Below, one piece after another: positions 54,172-63,808 of a DNA stretch of 64,000 nt (its first letter is position 1; each line of letters starts with the position of its first letter). The notes beneath the pieces were generated by a model that saw nothing but the letters and a program-made list of their open reading frames with translations, had not been told where the DNA came from and made no database searches. The position numbers were made by a program, and so were the translations under genes. The DNA lies in assembly GCF_001650875.1 (NCBI RefSeq), contig NZ_LXYI01000017.1:1-64000 (forward strand), read 5' to 3'. Origin of the DNA: Sulfitobacter sp. EhC04. GTDB taxonomy: Bacteria; Pseudomonadota; Alphaproteobacteria; Rhodobacterales; Rhodobacteraceae.

Positions 54172-55218
54172 TCAGCCTGCTTGGCGGGTCTGGACGGCGT
54201 CGAACAAAGCCTGGGCCAGTTTCTCGGGGGGAGCCTTCACGCCGAATACATCCAAAATGATCTCTTGCGCGCGCGCCATGACGTGATCCTCGCTCATTGT
54301 TTCGTAGGGATCACCGTTGACGACCCGGCGGAAATGAGTTTCGAGGAACCCCTTGGGGTCATCAAGCTTCATATAGTCGGTTGCAAGAGTGAGGTTTTCG
54401 GCATGGTAGCTGTCGTATATTGCTGAGCATGTATCCTGGCTGAGCATTGAGGCATTCGTGCGCTTGTAGGTGTCGGGGAGATGGTCCAGCAACCGCCCCA
54501 TGAATGTGCTGTCGTGCCGTCCTGAAAAGAACAACTCGTGTGACCGCATCATCAGGTGCAGCAGTGCGTGGTCGATGCTTGGATTGACATTGGTTTTCGG
54601 GGCGGGGGGGGCGGACGTATCGAAGACCGCGCCGATCTGGTGATAGAAGTCTTTGATCGGATCACCCTCGATCATCTCGGCCGAAACAAGGGGGCGCAGG
54701 ATAATCTTGGCATTCGGCATGGTTTCTTGCCAGGCCTGAAGAATAGGCAGGTATGCGGGGCGTTTAAGGTCGATGTATCTGTCCACCGTTTCACGAAGGG
54801 TCAATCCCTCGCGCATGTCCCATTGCTTCCACGCCGACGGAATCCAGTCGGCTTGCGGTCGCATGTAGAATATCGCCGTTACAGGAAATTTTTCATCGAT
54901 GCCCTGCAAAAGGCGCTTTGGTGCGTTCTTGTTGGCCAGATTCTCTGAGGACAGGATCAAAGACGTCCCCTGGTCTGCATTCTCAAGTGCCGAGAGTATC
55001 TTTTCCTTGATCACCTTTGCTTCGGGCGGATTTGTCATCGCGGATTCCAACTCCCAAAGGGGGGGTTGGGCCTGTTGCCGGGTTGGTGACGGGATGAAGC
55101 CGCGATTCAGTATCTGGATTTTCTGCGCCGACAAGTTATCGAATTGCGCCTGAAGCCCGGCAAAAGTTGCAGTGCTTCCGCATTTTGGAAACCCTGCGTG
55201 TACAATCAGATGACTCAT
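54172..55218 (-). CDS. Sulfotransferase-like protein
   Basis: A 348-residue protein with the PAPS-binding P-loop-like motif GFPKCGSTA (residues 8-16) at the end of the first strand and YMRPQADWIPSAW near residue 117, resembling the 3'-phosphate binding region. The acceptor is unknown; polysaccharides, small molecules or proteins are all possible. Its codon use looks less GC-biased than that of its neighbours (for example runs such as AKVIKEKILSALENA), which may mean separate acquisition. It has no obvious operon partner. Confidence 0.72.
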   Translation of the reverse strand: MSHLIVHAGFPKCGSTATFAGLQAQFDNLSAQKIQILNRGFIPSPTRQQAQPPLWELESAMTNPPEAKVIKEKILSALENADQGTSLILSSENLANKNAPKRLLQGIDEKFPVTAIFYMRPQADWIPSAWKQWDMREGLTLRETVDRYIDLKRPAYLPILQAWQETMPNAKIILRPLVSAEMIEGDPIKDFYHQIGAVFDTSAPPAPKTNVNPSIDHALLHLMMRSHELFFSGRHDSTFMGRLLDHLPDTYKRTNASMLSQDTCSAIYDSYHAENLTLATDYMKLDDPKGFLETHFRRVVNGDPYETMSEDHVMARAQEIILDVFGVKAPPEKLAQALFDAVQTRQAG

Positions 55219-55295
55219 TCACTTGCTCCTGGCCGGCACAACAGATTTTTCCGGTGCGCTGGCTGCGTATCAATATTCCGGCTTGAGGGCGATAC

Positions 55296-55310
55296 CGAAT
55301 AGATCGGTAA
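55296..55310. promoter_or_regulatory. Inverted repeat upstream of the sulfotransferase gene
   Basis: ACCGAATAGATCGGT is a perfect inverted repeat (ACCGA and TCGGT around ATAGA) 78 bases upstream of the sulfotransferase start. It could be a regulator site; the nearby LuxR-type regulator is one possibility. Evidence is symmetry only. Confidence 0.3.
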
Positions 55311-55451
55311 TTTGGCGCTTCCCAACGGGACTTGCCCGAGTCTGAATCTTTCTGTGCGGATTGTCCAGATTACGGGCACATTCGAGATTGTCTTGCGGCA
55401 CTGCCGCATCATGGTGGGCATTCAACGTTTACAAACTCCCGGCAAGTGACG

Positions 55452-56117
55452 TCAGATTTCGGACATCAGGCCCAGGGTGCGGCAGGTTGTGATGCCGACG
55501 CGGATGTGCTGTTCAGACGCGTTCTGCGCGGTGACGGGGTCGCCAGCGTCAATGGCCTTTGCAACGGCCATGTACCCGTGAGCCGCAAGCGCGCGATGCC
55601 GCGGGCTGGCCATCATATGGACCCGGAGTTGCGCCAGCCGGTCATGATACAGCAGCACGGATTGCGCCATCACGCGGTTGTCGCAGAGCGATGTGAGAAT
55701 TTCGAAGAACCGGTAGATGGCGGCGTTGAAGCGCTGGGGCGTTGCGTCATCCGCCGTCTCGCTGGCTTCGGTGATGCAGGCGACAAGTTGGCGGGCACCT
55801 TTCCTGTCGACTGTCAGCGCAGATTTGGCCGCCACCGTGGGTTCCAGCAACAGGCGCAGTTCAAACAGGTGGCCAACCTCTGTCTGGTCAAGCTCTGACA
55901 GTTTGAAGCCGCGCGTGGTTGTGTCCAGCAGCCCCTCGTGGACCAGCAGTTGCAGGGCTTCGCGGACCGGGGTGCGCGAAATGTTCATGTCGCGCGCCAG
56001 CGTCGCATCTACCAGCCGGTCCTCTGGCGTCAGATCCCCCTGCCGCACGCGGTCGCGCAGAATCCGGTAGACCTGATCCTTGAGAGCCAGCGGGCGGTCG
56101 AATTGGGGTGTCGGCAT
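55452..56117 (-). CDS. GntR-family regulator (FCD subfamily)
   Basis: A 221-residue regulator with an N-terminal GntR winged helix (ILRDRVRQGDLTPEDRLVDATLARDMNISRTPVREALQLLVHEGLL) and a helical FCD ligand domain (ELRLLLEPTVAAKSAL, HDRLAQLRVHMM, HGYMAVAKAIDAGD, HIRVGITT). FCD proteins sense organic acids, often through a bound metal. The start is MPTPQFDRP; the frame runs far upstream but that is a shadow of the divergent gene. It probably controls the VOC-bicupin gene across a 163-base gap. Confidence 0.88.
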   Translation of the reverse strand: MPTPQFDRPLALKDQVYRILRDRVRQGDLTPEDRLVDATLARDMNISRTPVREALQLLVHEGLLDTTTRGFKLSELDQTEVGHLFELRLLLEPTVAAKSALTVDRKGARQLVACITEASETADDATPQRFNAAIYRFFEILTSLCDNRVMAQSVLLYHDRLAQLRVHMMASPRHRALAAHGYMAVAKAIDAGDPVTAQNASEQHIRVGITTCRTLGLMSEI

Positions 56118-56181
56118 CTGGGGTCCCTGATGGTGGCTTGCTCCGCAGCATGGCGCAAATACTTGTTGCAGGAAAGTTAAA

Positions 56182-56193
56182 ACTGCATACAGT
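56182..56193. promoter_or_regulatory. Candidate GntR/FCD operator
   Basis: ACTGCATACAGT, an inverted repeat with arms ACTG and CAGT around CATA, lies in the gap between the divergent GntR and VOC-bicupin genes. TGCATACA resembles the TGTATACA-like half-site style of FCD regulators. Confidence 0.4.
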
Positions 56194-56280
56194 ATTCTGA
56201 ATATCACAGTTACAGACTTGGCGGCCAAACGTGGCGGGCCATAGCTTCGATTGATCAGTTGAAAGAGCAAAGGAGGCGTC

Positions 56281-57372
56281 ATGCCGACCCCCGAAATTCT
56301 GGCCGAGGTGCTGCTGCCCACACAGGAGCTGCGCGACGACCTGCCATTCTTTACCAAGACCCTGGGCATGCGGCTTGAGAACATCTTTCCCGCAGACGAT
56401 CCTTCTGTCGCCAGCTTTTCGGGCCACGGTTTGCGGGTGCGGATCGAAAAGGGGGCCGATGTACCGCCGGGGCGGTTGCGCATCCTGACCGACACGCCGG
56501 AGGATTTCGCCGGCGGGCAGCGCCGCCTGACCGCGCCGAATGGCACGGTGATCGACATTGTGCCGCTGTCGCCCGCGGTGGATCAGCCCGTGACGCAGCA
56601 TGAATTCGACGTGCGCCGCCTGCGGGACGAGGCGCCTTGGGTGATCGGTCGCGCAGGCATGCACCACCGCGACCTGATCCCGACACGGTTGGGCGGGTCG
56701 ATCATCGCCAGCCACATCCGCATTCCAGATGGTGGCCCAGTGCCAGATATGGTGCACTACCACACGGTCGGGTTTCAGCTGATCTTTTGCTACAAGGGGT
56801 GGGTTGATGTGCTGTATGAGGATCAGGGCGATGTGATCCGCCTGCACGCGGGTGATTGTGTGACCCAGCCGCCGGGCATCCGCCACCGGGTCATGCATGC
56901 CTCTGCCGAGATCGAAGTGATCGAGATTGGCGTGCCAGCCGAACATGTCACCACCATTGACCACGACTTTACCCTGCCCAACGGCAAGGGCGATCCGGCG
57001 CGCGAATGGGACGGGCAGCGGTTTGTGCATCATGTCAAGGAGGGGGCCGTCTGGCGGCCCTTCCGCATGCCGGGGTTTACCGCGCGCGACACCGGGATCA
57101 CCGCAGGGACAAAGGGTGTCGCGGGCATTCAGGTGGTGCGCGCGGATGAGGGCACGCCGGTGCCTGCGACACATGATGCCGACATCCATTTTACCTTTGT
57201 CATGGAAGGCACGATGACGCTGAGCGCAGAAGGCCAGGAGGACCGCGACCTGCAACCGGGAGATGCCTTTGTGGTCCCGCCGGGCATGGTCACCAAATAC
57301 CGCGATTGTTCCGACGATCTGGAGCTGCTCGAAGTCGCACTGCGCGGCGATTTCAATACCACGCTGGTCTGA
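56281..57372 (+). CDS. VOC domain fused to a bicupin
   Basis: A 363-residue three-part protein. Residues 1-100 look like a vicinal-oxygen-chelate (glyoxalase-like) domain (LLPTQELRDDLPFFTKTLGMRLENIF). Then come two cupins: the first with a metal site VHYHTVGFQLIFCYKGWVDV and IRHRV (about 160-205), the second with HDADIHFTFVMEGTMTL and VVPPGMV (about 300-345). Both halves could bind metal, which suggests a dioxygenase or isomerase for a small organic acid, but no reaction can be assigned. It is divergent from a GntR regulator gene that probably controls it. Confidence 0.75.
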   Translation: MPTPEILAEVLLPTQELRDDLPFFTKTLGMRLENIFPADDPSVASFSGHGLRVRIEKGADVPPGRLRILTDTPEDFAGGQRRLTAPNGTVIDIVPLSPAVDQPVTQHEFDVRRLRDEAPWVIGRAGMHHRDLIPTRLGGSIIASHIRIPDGGPVPDMVHYHTVGFQLIFCYKGWVDVLYEDQGDVIRLHAGDCVTQPPGIRHRVMHASAEIEVIEIGVPAEHVTTIDHDFTLPNGKGDPAREWDGQRFVHHVKEGAVWRPFRMPGFTARDTGITAGTKGVAGIQVVRADEGTPVPATHDADIHFTFVMEGTMTLSAEGQEDRDLQPGDAFVVPPGMVTKYRDCSDDLELLEVALRGDFNTTLV

Positions 57373-57432
57373 ACGGCAGGGCAGGGCCGGGAAAAAACTG
57401 CGTTGGCACCGTTGACTTCTGCGGTGCAGAAA

Positions 57433-57447
57433 ATATGTATGCCATAT
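57433..57447. promoter_or_regulatory. Candidate operator upstream of marR-MFS
   Basis: ATATG (57433-57437) and CATAT (57443-57447) form an inverted repeat 35 bases upstream of the marR start, in an AT-rich patch. MarR-type autorepression of the efflux operon is the likely use. Confidence 0.35.
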
Positions 57448-57481
57448 AATAAGCCAACCTTAGTATATGGTGACCTTCCCC

Positions 57482-57955
57482 ATGAGTCCGAAAATAGACC
57501 CCGATACGCCCGGATTCCTGATCAGCACCACGGCACGCCTGATGCGGCTCGCTTTCGAGCGCGAGATTGAGCGTGCGCAGATCGGCGTGACGGCGGCAGA
57601 GGCACGGGTATTGGCACATATGTCGGTCTGCGGCGGCATGCGGCAGCACCATCTGGCGGACCGGCTGGGATGCGCCCCGATGAGCGTCACCGCATTTCTG
57701 GACAGGCTCGAACGGGCCGGGCTGATCGAGCGCAGCGCCGATCCCAAGGACAGGCGCGCCAAGATCGCCCGTCTGACACCGGCGGCGGGGCCGATCCTCG
57801 AACAGATACAGACTGCCGGTGAACGGTCGCGAAAGGTTGCCTTTGCCGGGGTGCAAAAGGACGATTTCGAGGCCTTCAAATCCGTTTGCCGACAAGTACG
57901 CAGCAACCTGGACGAGCCGCGCAGCGCCCGTGACCCCGAAATGGTGACGGAATGA
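57482..57955 (+). CDS. MarR-family regulator of the efflux operon
   Basis: A 157-residue MarR protein. The winged helix is MRQHHLADRLGCAPMSVTAFLDRLERAGLIERSADPKDRRAKIARLTPAA. The ATG at 57482 has GGTGA eight bases upstream; an in-frame ATG at 57467 would add five residues. Its end overlaps the Bcr/CflA transporter gene (ATGA), so it probably represses its own operon and responds to a drug or phenolic compound exported by it. Confidence 0.86.
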   Translation: MSPKIDPDTPGFLISTTARLMRLAFEREIERAQIGVTAAEARVLAHMSVCGGMRQHHLADRLGCAPMSVTAFLDRLERAGLIERSADPKDRRAKIARLTPAAGPILEQIQTAGERSRKVAFAGVQKDDFEAFKSVCRQVRSNLDEPRSARDPEMVTE

Positions 57956-59220
57956 CCGCCGCGCCGATCATGAGCGAGAGGCGCGTCAGCTTCATCGGTG
58001 CTTTCCTCGTGGCCATCGGCCCGATTTCGATGGCGCTCTACACGCCCGCTATGACCGAATTGGTGGCGGCTTTCGGCTCCACTGAATCCGTGATCAAGCT
58101 GACGCTGACGCTCTATTTCGGGGGGTTCGCCTGTGCGCAGTTGGTTGCTGGGCCCTTGTCAGATGCGCTGGGGCGCAGACCGGTCACAATTGCGTTTCTG
58201 CTGCTCTACTGTGTCGCCAGCATCCTGGCGATGCTGGCACCCACGGTCGAGGTGTTGATCCTTGCCCGGTTTGCCCAAGGTGTCGGCGCATCAGTGGGTA
58301 TCGCGATATCGCGTGCGCTGGTGCGCGATCTGTTCACCGATGAAAAATCCTCGCGGATCATGAATCTGATCGGGATTATTCTGGCGCTTGGGCCTGCGCT
58401 GTCTCCGACTATGGGCGGGCTGATGCTGCTGGTGTTTGGCTGGCGGTCGTTGTTTGTCATGATGACCCTGATCGGCATTGGCGCAATTGTGGCGGTGTAC
58501 TTGTGGATGAAGGAAACCGTTGAACGGGACCTGTCGCGCCTGAACCTTGGCGAATTGGGGCGCAGCTACCGGATGCTGCTTGGCAACCGCCAGTTTCTGA
58601 CGGCGGCAGGGGTGATCGGTGGCGCGTTGGGTGCGATCTATGCGCAGGCGACCTTCCTGCCCTTCATCCTGATCGACACCGTCGGGTTGACGCCGCAGCA
58701 GTTTGGCCTGGCGATGCTGGCGCAATCGGGCAGCTTTTTCGCGGCATCGCTGTTGATGCGTGCGCTGATGAGCAGGTTCAGCGCCAAACGCCTTGTTCCG
58801 GTTGGACTTGGGCTGATCGCCCTGGGCAGTCTTGGAACCATGAGCCTGCTGATCTGGTCGCCCAGTTTCCTGCATGTCATGATCCCGGTTGCGATCTATG
58901 CCTTTGGCATCGCATTTGTGATGCCCGATATGTCCACTGTCGCACTGGCCCCTTTCCGGCGCGAAGCGGGCGCGGCGGCGGCGATGCTGGGCTTTATCCA
59001 GATGGGTTCTGGCCTTTTTGTGGGAACCTTGGGGGCATTCTTGGGGGATGCGGTACTGGCTATGGCGCTGCTTATTCCGATGATGGGGGCGGGGGCCTGT
59101 ATCGCATATTTCCTGCATCGGCGTACAAATGTCATCGTATACGCTGCACCCAATCACCCGCCTGGCAGTTCCGGACCGTTGGGCCCTGGAACGGCCCCGG
59201 TTACCGGGCCGGACCGCTAA
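57952..59220 (+). CDS. Bcr/CflA-family multidrug efflux MFS transporter
   Basis: A 422-residue major-facilitator protein with twelve hydrophobic segments. The family motif A region reads GPLSDALGRRPVTIAF near residue 70, and the second conserved part is FAQGVGASVGIAISRALVRDLF. Relatives export bicyclomycin, chloramphenicol and sulfonamides. The C-terminal tail is rich in Pro and Gly. It is translationally coupled to the marR gene. Confidence 0.88.
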   Translation: MTAAPIMSERRVSFIGAFLVAIGPISMALYTPAMTELVAAFGSTESVIKLTLTLYFGGFACAQLVAGPLSDALGRRPVTIAFLLLYCVASILAMLAPTVEVLILARFAQGVGASVGIAISRALVRDLFTDEKSSRIMNLIGIILALGPALSPTMGGLMLLVFGWRSLFVMMTLIGIGAIVAVYLWMKETVERDLSRLNLGELGRSYRMLLGNRQFLTAAGVIGGALGAIYAQATFLPFILIDTVGLTPQQFGLAMLAQSGSFFAASLLMRALMSRFSAKRLVPVGLGLIALGSLGTMSLLIWSPSFLHVMIPVAIYAFGIAFVMPDMSTVALAPFRREAGAAAAMLGFIQMGSGLFVGTLGAFLGDAVLAMALLIPMMGAGACIAYFLHRRTNVIVYAAPNHPPGSSGPLGPGTAPVTGPDR

Positions 59221-59310
59221 GCCTGCATCACCCATGCTTTGCCGCATTGCAGCAGGGCGCTAGTTATATCATAAGTCATCCAAATAGATGCCTGACTGGA
59301 CCTTCATATC

Positions 59311-60516
59311 ATGCCTTCGATCCATATTTTGCGGCTCTTGATGCCATTGTTCGTGACGCTGGCTTTGGTCGGCTTTCCGCTGGCCGCGCAACAGCAGGGC
59401 AGGCCACCCCCCACTGTCACGGTACAAACAGCCAAGCCACAGGATGTCACCCTGACCACCACACTGCCGGGGCGGGTTGTGGCCTCTGCCATGGCGGAGG
59501 TACGTCCGCAAGTCGCCGGGATTGTGACAGATCGGCTGTTTCAGGAAGGTGGACGAGTTGAAGCGGGTGATGTGCTGTTTACAATCGACCCGGCTAGTTA
59601 TCAGGCGGCTGTGGCCCAGGCCGACGCGGCGGTTGCTCAGGCGCAGGCGCAGTTGAATGCGGCGCAAAAGGAAGAAGCCCGCCAGCGGGAGCTTGCCTCG
59701 CGCAATGTGTCCAGCACTGCGGCTCTTGATACAGCGATTGCGGCGCGGGATTCAGCGCTGGCCGGATTGCAGGCCGCACGCGCGCAGTTGAATGCGACGC
59801 AGATCGAGTTGGACAGAACAGAGATCAAGGCCCGCCTGTCGGGTGAAATCGGGCGGTCGCTGACCAGCCAGGGCGCATTGGTGACGGCAAGCCAGGCCAG
59901 CCCGCTGGCGGTGATCCGCAATATTGATACCGTCTATGTCGACGTGACCCAATCCGCCGCCGAGATCATCGAATGGCGGCGCGGGAATGCCGGCGCGCGG
60001 ATGGCCGACAGCATGCCCGAGGTCAGTCTGACCCTGGCCGACGGCAGCGTCTATGACCAAAAGGGCAGATTGACAGCGGCCGAGCCCGACGTGAACGAGC
60101 AGACCGGCGTCGTGGTTCTGCGGATGTCATTCGACAATCCCGACAAGCTGCTGTTGCCGGGTATGTATGTCCAGGTAGAAATGCCGACCCGCATTGCCAA
60201 GGCGGTTTTCCTGGTGCCGCAAGAGGCCGTGAGCCGGGACCGACGGGGCCAGCCCGTTGCCATGGTCGTGGGGGCCGAAAACGTGGTGGAAGCGCGGCAA
60301 CTGACCGTCGTGCAGGATCTGGGCAGTGACTGGGTTGTCACGGACGGGTTGAACGCGGGTGACAGGATCGTGACGGTCGGGCTGCAAATGGCGAGCGCTG
60401 GTGCCACGGTCAACCCTGAAGAGGCCACTGCCGGAACGCCGCAGGGTCAGGCTGAACCGGCTTCATCTGGCGAAGCGCCCGCTGCGGCAGAACCCGCAGC
60501 AACACAATCCGAATAA
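59311..60516 (+). CDS. RND efflux periplasmic adaptor (AcrA/MexA type)
   Basis: A 401-residue membrane-fusion protein with a signal peptide (MPSIHILRLLMPLFVTLALV, cleavage near residue 26). The lipoyl/hairpin parts are TLPGRVVASAMAEVRPQVAGIVTDRLFQEGGRVEAGDVLF and a long Ala/Gln-rich coiled coil (AAVAQADAAVAQAQAQLNAA). The tail is Ala/Glu/Pro-rich and probably disordered. It connects the RND pump encoded 18 bases downstream to an outer membrane channel that is not in the window. Confidence 0.92.
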   Translation: MPSIHILRLLMPLFVTLALVGFPLAAQQQGRPPPTVTVQTAKPQDVTLTTTLPGRVVASAMAEVRPQVAGIVTDRLFQEGGRVEAGDVLFTIDPASYQAAVAQADAAVAQAQAQLNAAQKEEARQRELASRNVSSTAALDTAIAARDSALAGLQAARAQLNATQIELDRTEIKARLSGEIGRSLTSQGALVTASQASPLAVIRNIDTVYVDVTQSAAEIIEWRRGNAGARMADSMPEVSLTLADGSVYDQKGRLTAAEPDVNEQTGVVVLRMSFDNPDKLLLPGMYVQVEMPTRIAKAVFLVPQEAVSRDRRGQPVAMVVGAENVVEARQLTVVQDLGSDWVVTDGLNAGDRIVTVGLQMASAGATVNPEEATAGTPQGQAEPASSGEAPAAAEPAATQSE

Positions 60517-60534
60517 TCAAGAACCGGGAAACCC

Positions 60535-63500
60535 ATGGCACGTTTTTTTATTGACCGACCGATTTTTGCCTGGGTCATCGCGATTTTCATCATGGGCGTC
60601 GGCATCCTGTCCATCCTGACACTGCCGGTCGCGCAATATCCGCAGATCGCGCCGCCCACGGTGTCGGTCAATGCCGCCTATCCGGGGGCCTCTGCCGAAA
60701 CAGTGGCCAATACTGTCACCCAGGTGGTTGAACAGCAGATGACCGGGCTGGACGGGCTGCGGTACATATCATCCAATTCCACATCTTCCGGCACTTCCAG
60801 TGTGACCCTGACATTCGAGACCGGAACCGACCCGGATATCGCGCAGGTGCAGGTCCAGAACAAGCTGGCGCAAGCCACCGCATTGCTGCCGGAGATCGTG
60901 CAGCGGCAGGGTGTGACGGTGCAGAAATCCGCGTCCGGCTTTCTGATGGTGATCGGGTTGATTTCGGAGGATGGAAAGCTCGATGCCACCGATCTTGGCG
61001 ATTACCTGAGCACCAATCTGGTCAATGAACTCAGCCGGGTCGAGGGCGTCGGCAGTGTCCAGGTCTTTGGCGCGCAATATGCCATGCGGATCTGGCTGGA
61101 CCCGGCCAAACTGGCCGCATTCGAGCTGACACCTGGCGACGTTGTTGCTGCTGTCTCTGCCGAGAACGCCCAGATTTCTGCCGGGGCCTTCGGATCGCTG
61201 CCCACGGTCGAGGGGCAGCAGCTGAACGCGACGATCACCGCGCAATCGCTGCTGCGCACGCCCGAGGATTTCCGCCAGATCGTGCTGCGTGCCGAAACCG
61301 ATGGCGGCCTCGTGCTGGTCAATGATGTGGCACGGGTCGAGATCGGCGCGGAAAGCTATGCCACCATTTCGCGCTACAACCGCAACCCCTCCACCGGCAT
61401 GGCGCTGAGCCTGGCACCCGGTGCCAATGCGCTTGAAACCGCAAATGCGGTGGAATCGCGCATGCAGGAACTGGCGGAGTTTTTCCCCGAAGGGGTCACC
61501 TATGTGGTGCCCTTCGACACCACGCCCTTTGTCACCATCTCTATCGAAGAGGTGATCAAGACGCTGGTGGAAGCCATCGTGCTGGTGTTCCTCGTCATGT
61601 ACCTGTTCCTTCAGAACTTCCGCGCAACGCTGATCCCGACGCTGGCCGTGCCGGTGGTGCTGCTGGGCACCTTTGGTGTGATGGCGGTGCTGGGCTTTTC
61701 GATCAACACCTTGACGATGCTTGCGATGGTGTTGGCCATCGGTTTGCTGGTGGATGATGCGATTGTCGTGGTCGAGAACGTCGAGCGGATCATGGAACAG
61801 GAGGGCCTCGGCCCCGTCGAGGCGACCCGAAAGTCAATGGATCAGATCACCGGCGCGCTGATCGGCATTGCGGTGGTGTTGTCGGCGGTCTTTGTCCCCG
61901 TGGCGTTCTTTCCCGGCTCAACCGGTGTGATCTACAAGCAGTTCGCGGTCACCCTCATTTCGGCCATGTCACTTTCTGTCATCGTAGCCCTGACGCTGAC
62001 GCCTGCGTTGTGCGCAACGCTGCTCAAACCCAACGGTCACAGCACAAAGCGTGGCCCCTTCAAATGGTTCAACATCGGCTTTGACCGGCTGCGCGGCGGA
62101 TATACCGGGCTGGTCGGGGGCATTGTCCGGCATCCGTTCCTCAGCGGAATGGTCTATCTGGCGATCATCGCGGCGATGGGCGCATTGTTCCTGCGGACGC
62201 CACAGGGCTTTTTGCCGGATGAGGATCAGGGCATTCTCTTTACGCTTGTGCAGGCACCGACCGGGGCAACGGCAGACCGTACTCTTGATGTGATCAAGCA
62301 GGTTGAGGACTATTATCTCACCCAGGAAAGCGAGATGGTTGAATCGGTCTTTGGCGTTGTCGGGTTCAGCTTTGGCGGGCAGGGGCAGAACATGGGCCTT
62401 GTCTTTGTCCGGCTCAAGGACTGGGAAGAACGCACAACGCCAAACCTCAGCGCGCAAGCGCTGGCAGGGCGGGCATTCGGCGCGTTCAGCCAGATCAGGG
62501 ATGCTATGGTCTTTCCCGTCGTGCCACCTTCGGTGATCGAACTGGGGAACGTGTCGGGGTTTGACTTCTACCTTCAGGCGCGCGGCGGACAGACCCATGA
62601 ACAGCTTCTGGACGCGCGAAACCAATTGCTGGGCATGGCCGCGCAAAGCCCGCTGATCGCCTCGCTGCGCCCAAGCGGGTTGGAAGACGCGGCACAATTC
62701 AACCTGGACATCGACTGGCGGCGCGCCGGGGCGATGGGTGTGACGGCAACCGACGTCGGAAACCTGCTGACGATTGCCTGGGCGGGACGTTATGTGAATG
62801 ATTTCATCGACGAAGGCCGGATCAAGCGGGTCTATGTGCAGGGCGAGGCCGAAGCGCGGGCGCAGCCGTCGGATTTGAAAAAATGGCGGGTCCGCAACTC
62901 CAGCGGCGGTCTGGTTCCCTTTTCGAATTTTACCGATGCCAGCTGGAGCTACGGGCCGCAGGGTGTAAGCCGTTACAACGGTGTCCCTTCCATGCAGATG
63001 CAGGGATCGCCCGCACCCGGCACCAGCACCGGCGACGGGCTGGCGGAACTGGAGCGGCTGGCAAGCCAGCTTCCCCCCGGCTTTGCCATCTCGCCCACGG
63101 GTCTGTCGCTGGAAGAACAGGAATCCGGAAACCAGGCACCGCTTTTGTATGCGCTCTCTCTTGCCGCGATTTTCCTCGCGCTGGCAGCACTCTACGAAAG
63201 CTGGTCAATCCCGTTTGCGGTGATGCTGGCGATGCCAATCGGGGTTCTTGGGGCGCTGACCGGGGCCTGGTTGGGCGGGTTTGAAAACGGTGTGTTCTTT
63301 CAGGTCGGCCTGCTGACGGTGATCGGCCTGACCGGCAAGAACGCCATCCTGATCGTGGAATTCGCCCGCGATCTGCGCGAGGCGGGCGAGAGCATCATCG
63401 AAGCCGCCCTTGACGCCGCAAGGCAGCGGTTCAGACCGATTATCATGACGTCGATGGCGTTCTCGCTGGGCGTGCTGCCACTGGTGCTGAGCAGCGGCGC

Positions 63501-63639
63501 GGGGTCGGGCGGGCGCACAGCCATCGGCAGCGGCGTTTTGGCCGGGACCATTGCGGCAACGATTTTCGGGGTGCTCTTCGTGCCGTTTTTCTTTGTGATC
63601 ATCGCACGTTTCACCCGCGGCAAGAAGGCCGCGTCGTGA
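60535..63639 (+). CDS. RND multidrug efflux pump, HAE1 family (AcrB/MexB type)
   Basis: A 1034-residue inner-membrane proton antiporter, full length for the family. MARFFIDRPIFAWVIAIFIM is the typical start. The proton relay residues are visible: the Asp pair in GLLVDDAIVVVENVERI (transmembrane helix 4) and the Lys in GLTGKNAILIVEFARD (helix 10). Two large periplasmic loops carry the porter domain. It should export hydrophobic drugs, solvents or aromatic compounds with the adaptor encoded upstream. Neither a TolC gene nor an adjacent TetR-type repressor gene is present. Confidence 0.94.
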   Translation: MARFFIDRPIFAWVIAIFIMGVGILSILTLPVAQYPQIAPPTVSVNAAYPGASAETVANTVTQVVEQQMTGLDGLRYISSNSTSSGTSSVTLTFETGTDPDIAQVQVQNKLAQATALLPEIVQRQGVTVQKSASGFLMVIGLISEDGKLDATDLGDYLSTNLVNELSRVEGVGSVQVFGAQYAMRIWLDPAKLAAFELTPGDVVAAVSAENAQISAGAFGSLPTVEGQQLNATITAQSLLRTPEDFRQIVLRAETDGGLVLVNDVARVEIGAESYATISRYNRNPSTGMALSLAPGANALETANAVESRMQELAEFFPEGVTYVVPFDTTPFVTISIEEVIKTLVEAIVLVFLVMYLFLQNFRATLIPTLAVPVVLLGTFGVMAVLGFSINTLTMLAMVLAIGLLVDDAIVVVENVERIMEQEGLGPVEATRKSMDQITGALIGIAVVLSAVFVPVAFFPGSTGVIYKQFAVTLISAMSLSVIVALTLTPALCATLLKPNGHSTKRGPFKWFNIGFDRLRGGYTGLVGGIVRHPFLSGMVYLAIIAAMGALFLRTPQGFLPDEDQGILFTLVQAPTGATADRTLDVIKQVEDYYLTQESEMVESVFGVVGFSFGGQGQNMGLVFVRLKDWEERTTPNLSAQALAGRAFGAFSQIRDAMVFPVVPPSVIELGNVSGFDFYLQARGGQTHEQLLDARNQLLGMAAQSPLIASLRPSGLEDAAQFNLDIDWRRAGAMGVTATDVGNLLTIAWAGRYVNDFIDEGRIKRVYVQGEAEARAQPSDLKKWRVRNSSGGLVPFSNFTDASWSYGPQGVSRYNGVPSMQMQGSPAPGTSTGDGLAELERLASQLPPGFAISPTGLSLEEQESGNQAPLLYALSLAAIFLALAALYESWSIPFAVMLAMPIGVLGALTGAWLGGFENGVFFQVGLLTVIGLTGKNAILIVEFARDLREAGESIIEAALDAARQRFRPIIMTSMAFSLGVLPLVLSSGAGSGGRTAIGSGVLAGTIAATIFGVLFVPFFFVIIARFTRGKKAAS

Positions 63640-63808
63640 TCCAGGTGTTGGGAAACGGGGGAACGCTGTTAGGTTAGATGTTGCAACCCAGTTTAGAATG
63701 AGACCCCACGGTAGCCGTGTAAACACCATTCAGAAATGTCACCATTTGCGCAAAGCAGAAATGTCATCAAGGGCACCAATGGTAGCAAAGCCTGACAGGG
63801 CGTAGACC
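63640..63808. other. Gap with two direct repeats, possible mobile-element end
   Basis: No gene is seen here. CAGAAATGTCA occurs twice as an exact direct repeat (63731-63741 and 63756-63766, 25 bases apart). Short repeated TGTCA-type elements of this kind occur at the ends of some insertion sequences, notably the IS21 group, but no transposase is visible inside the window. Confidence 0.35.
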
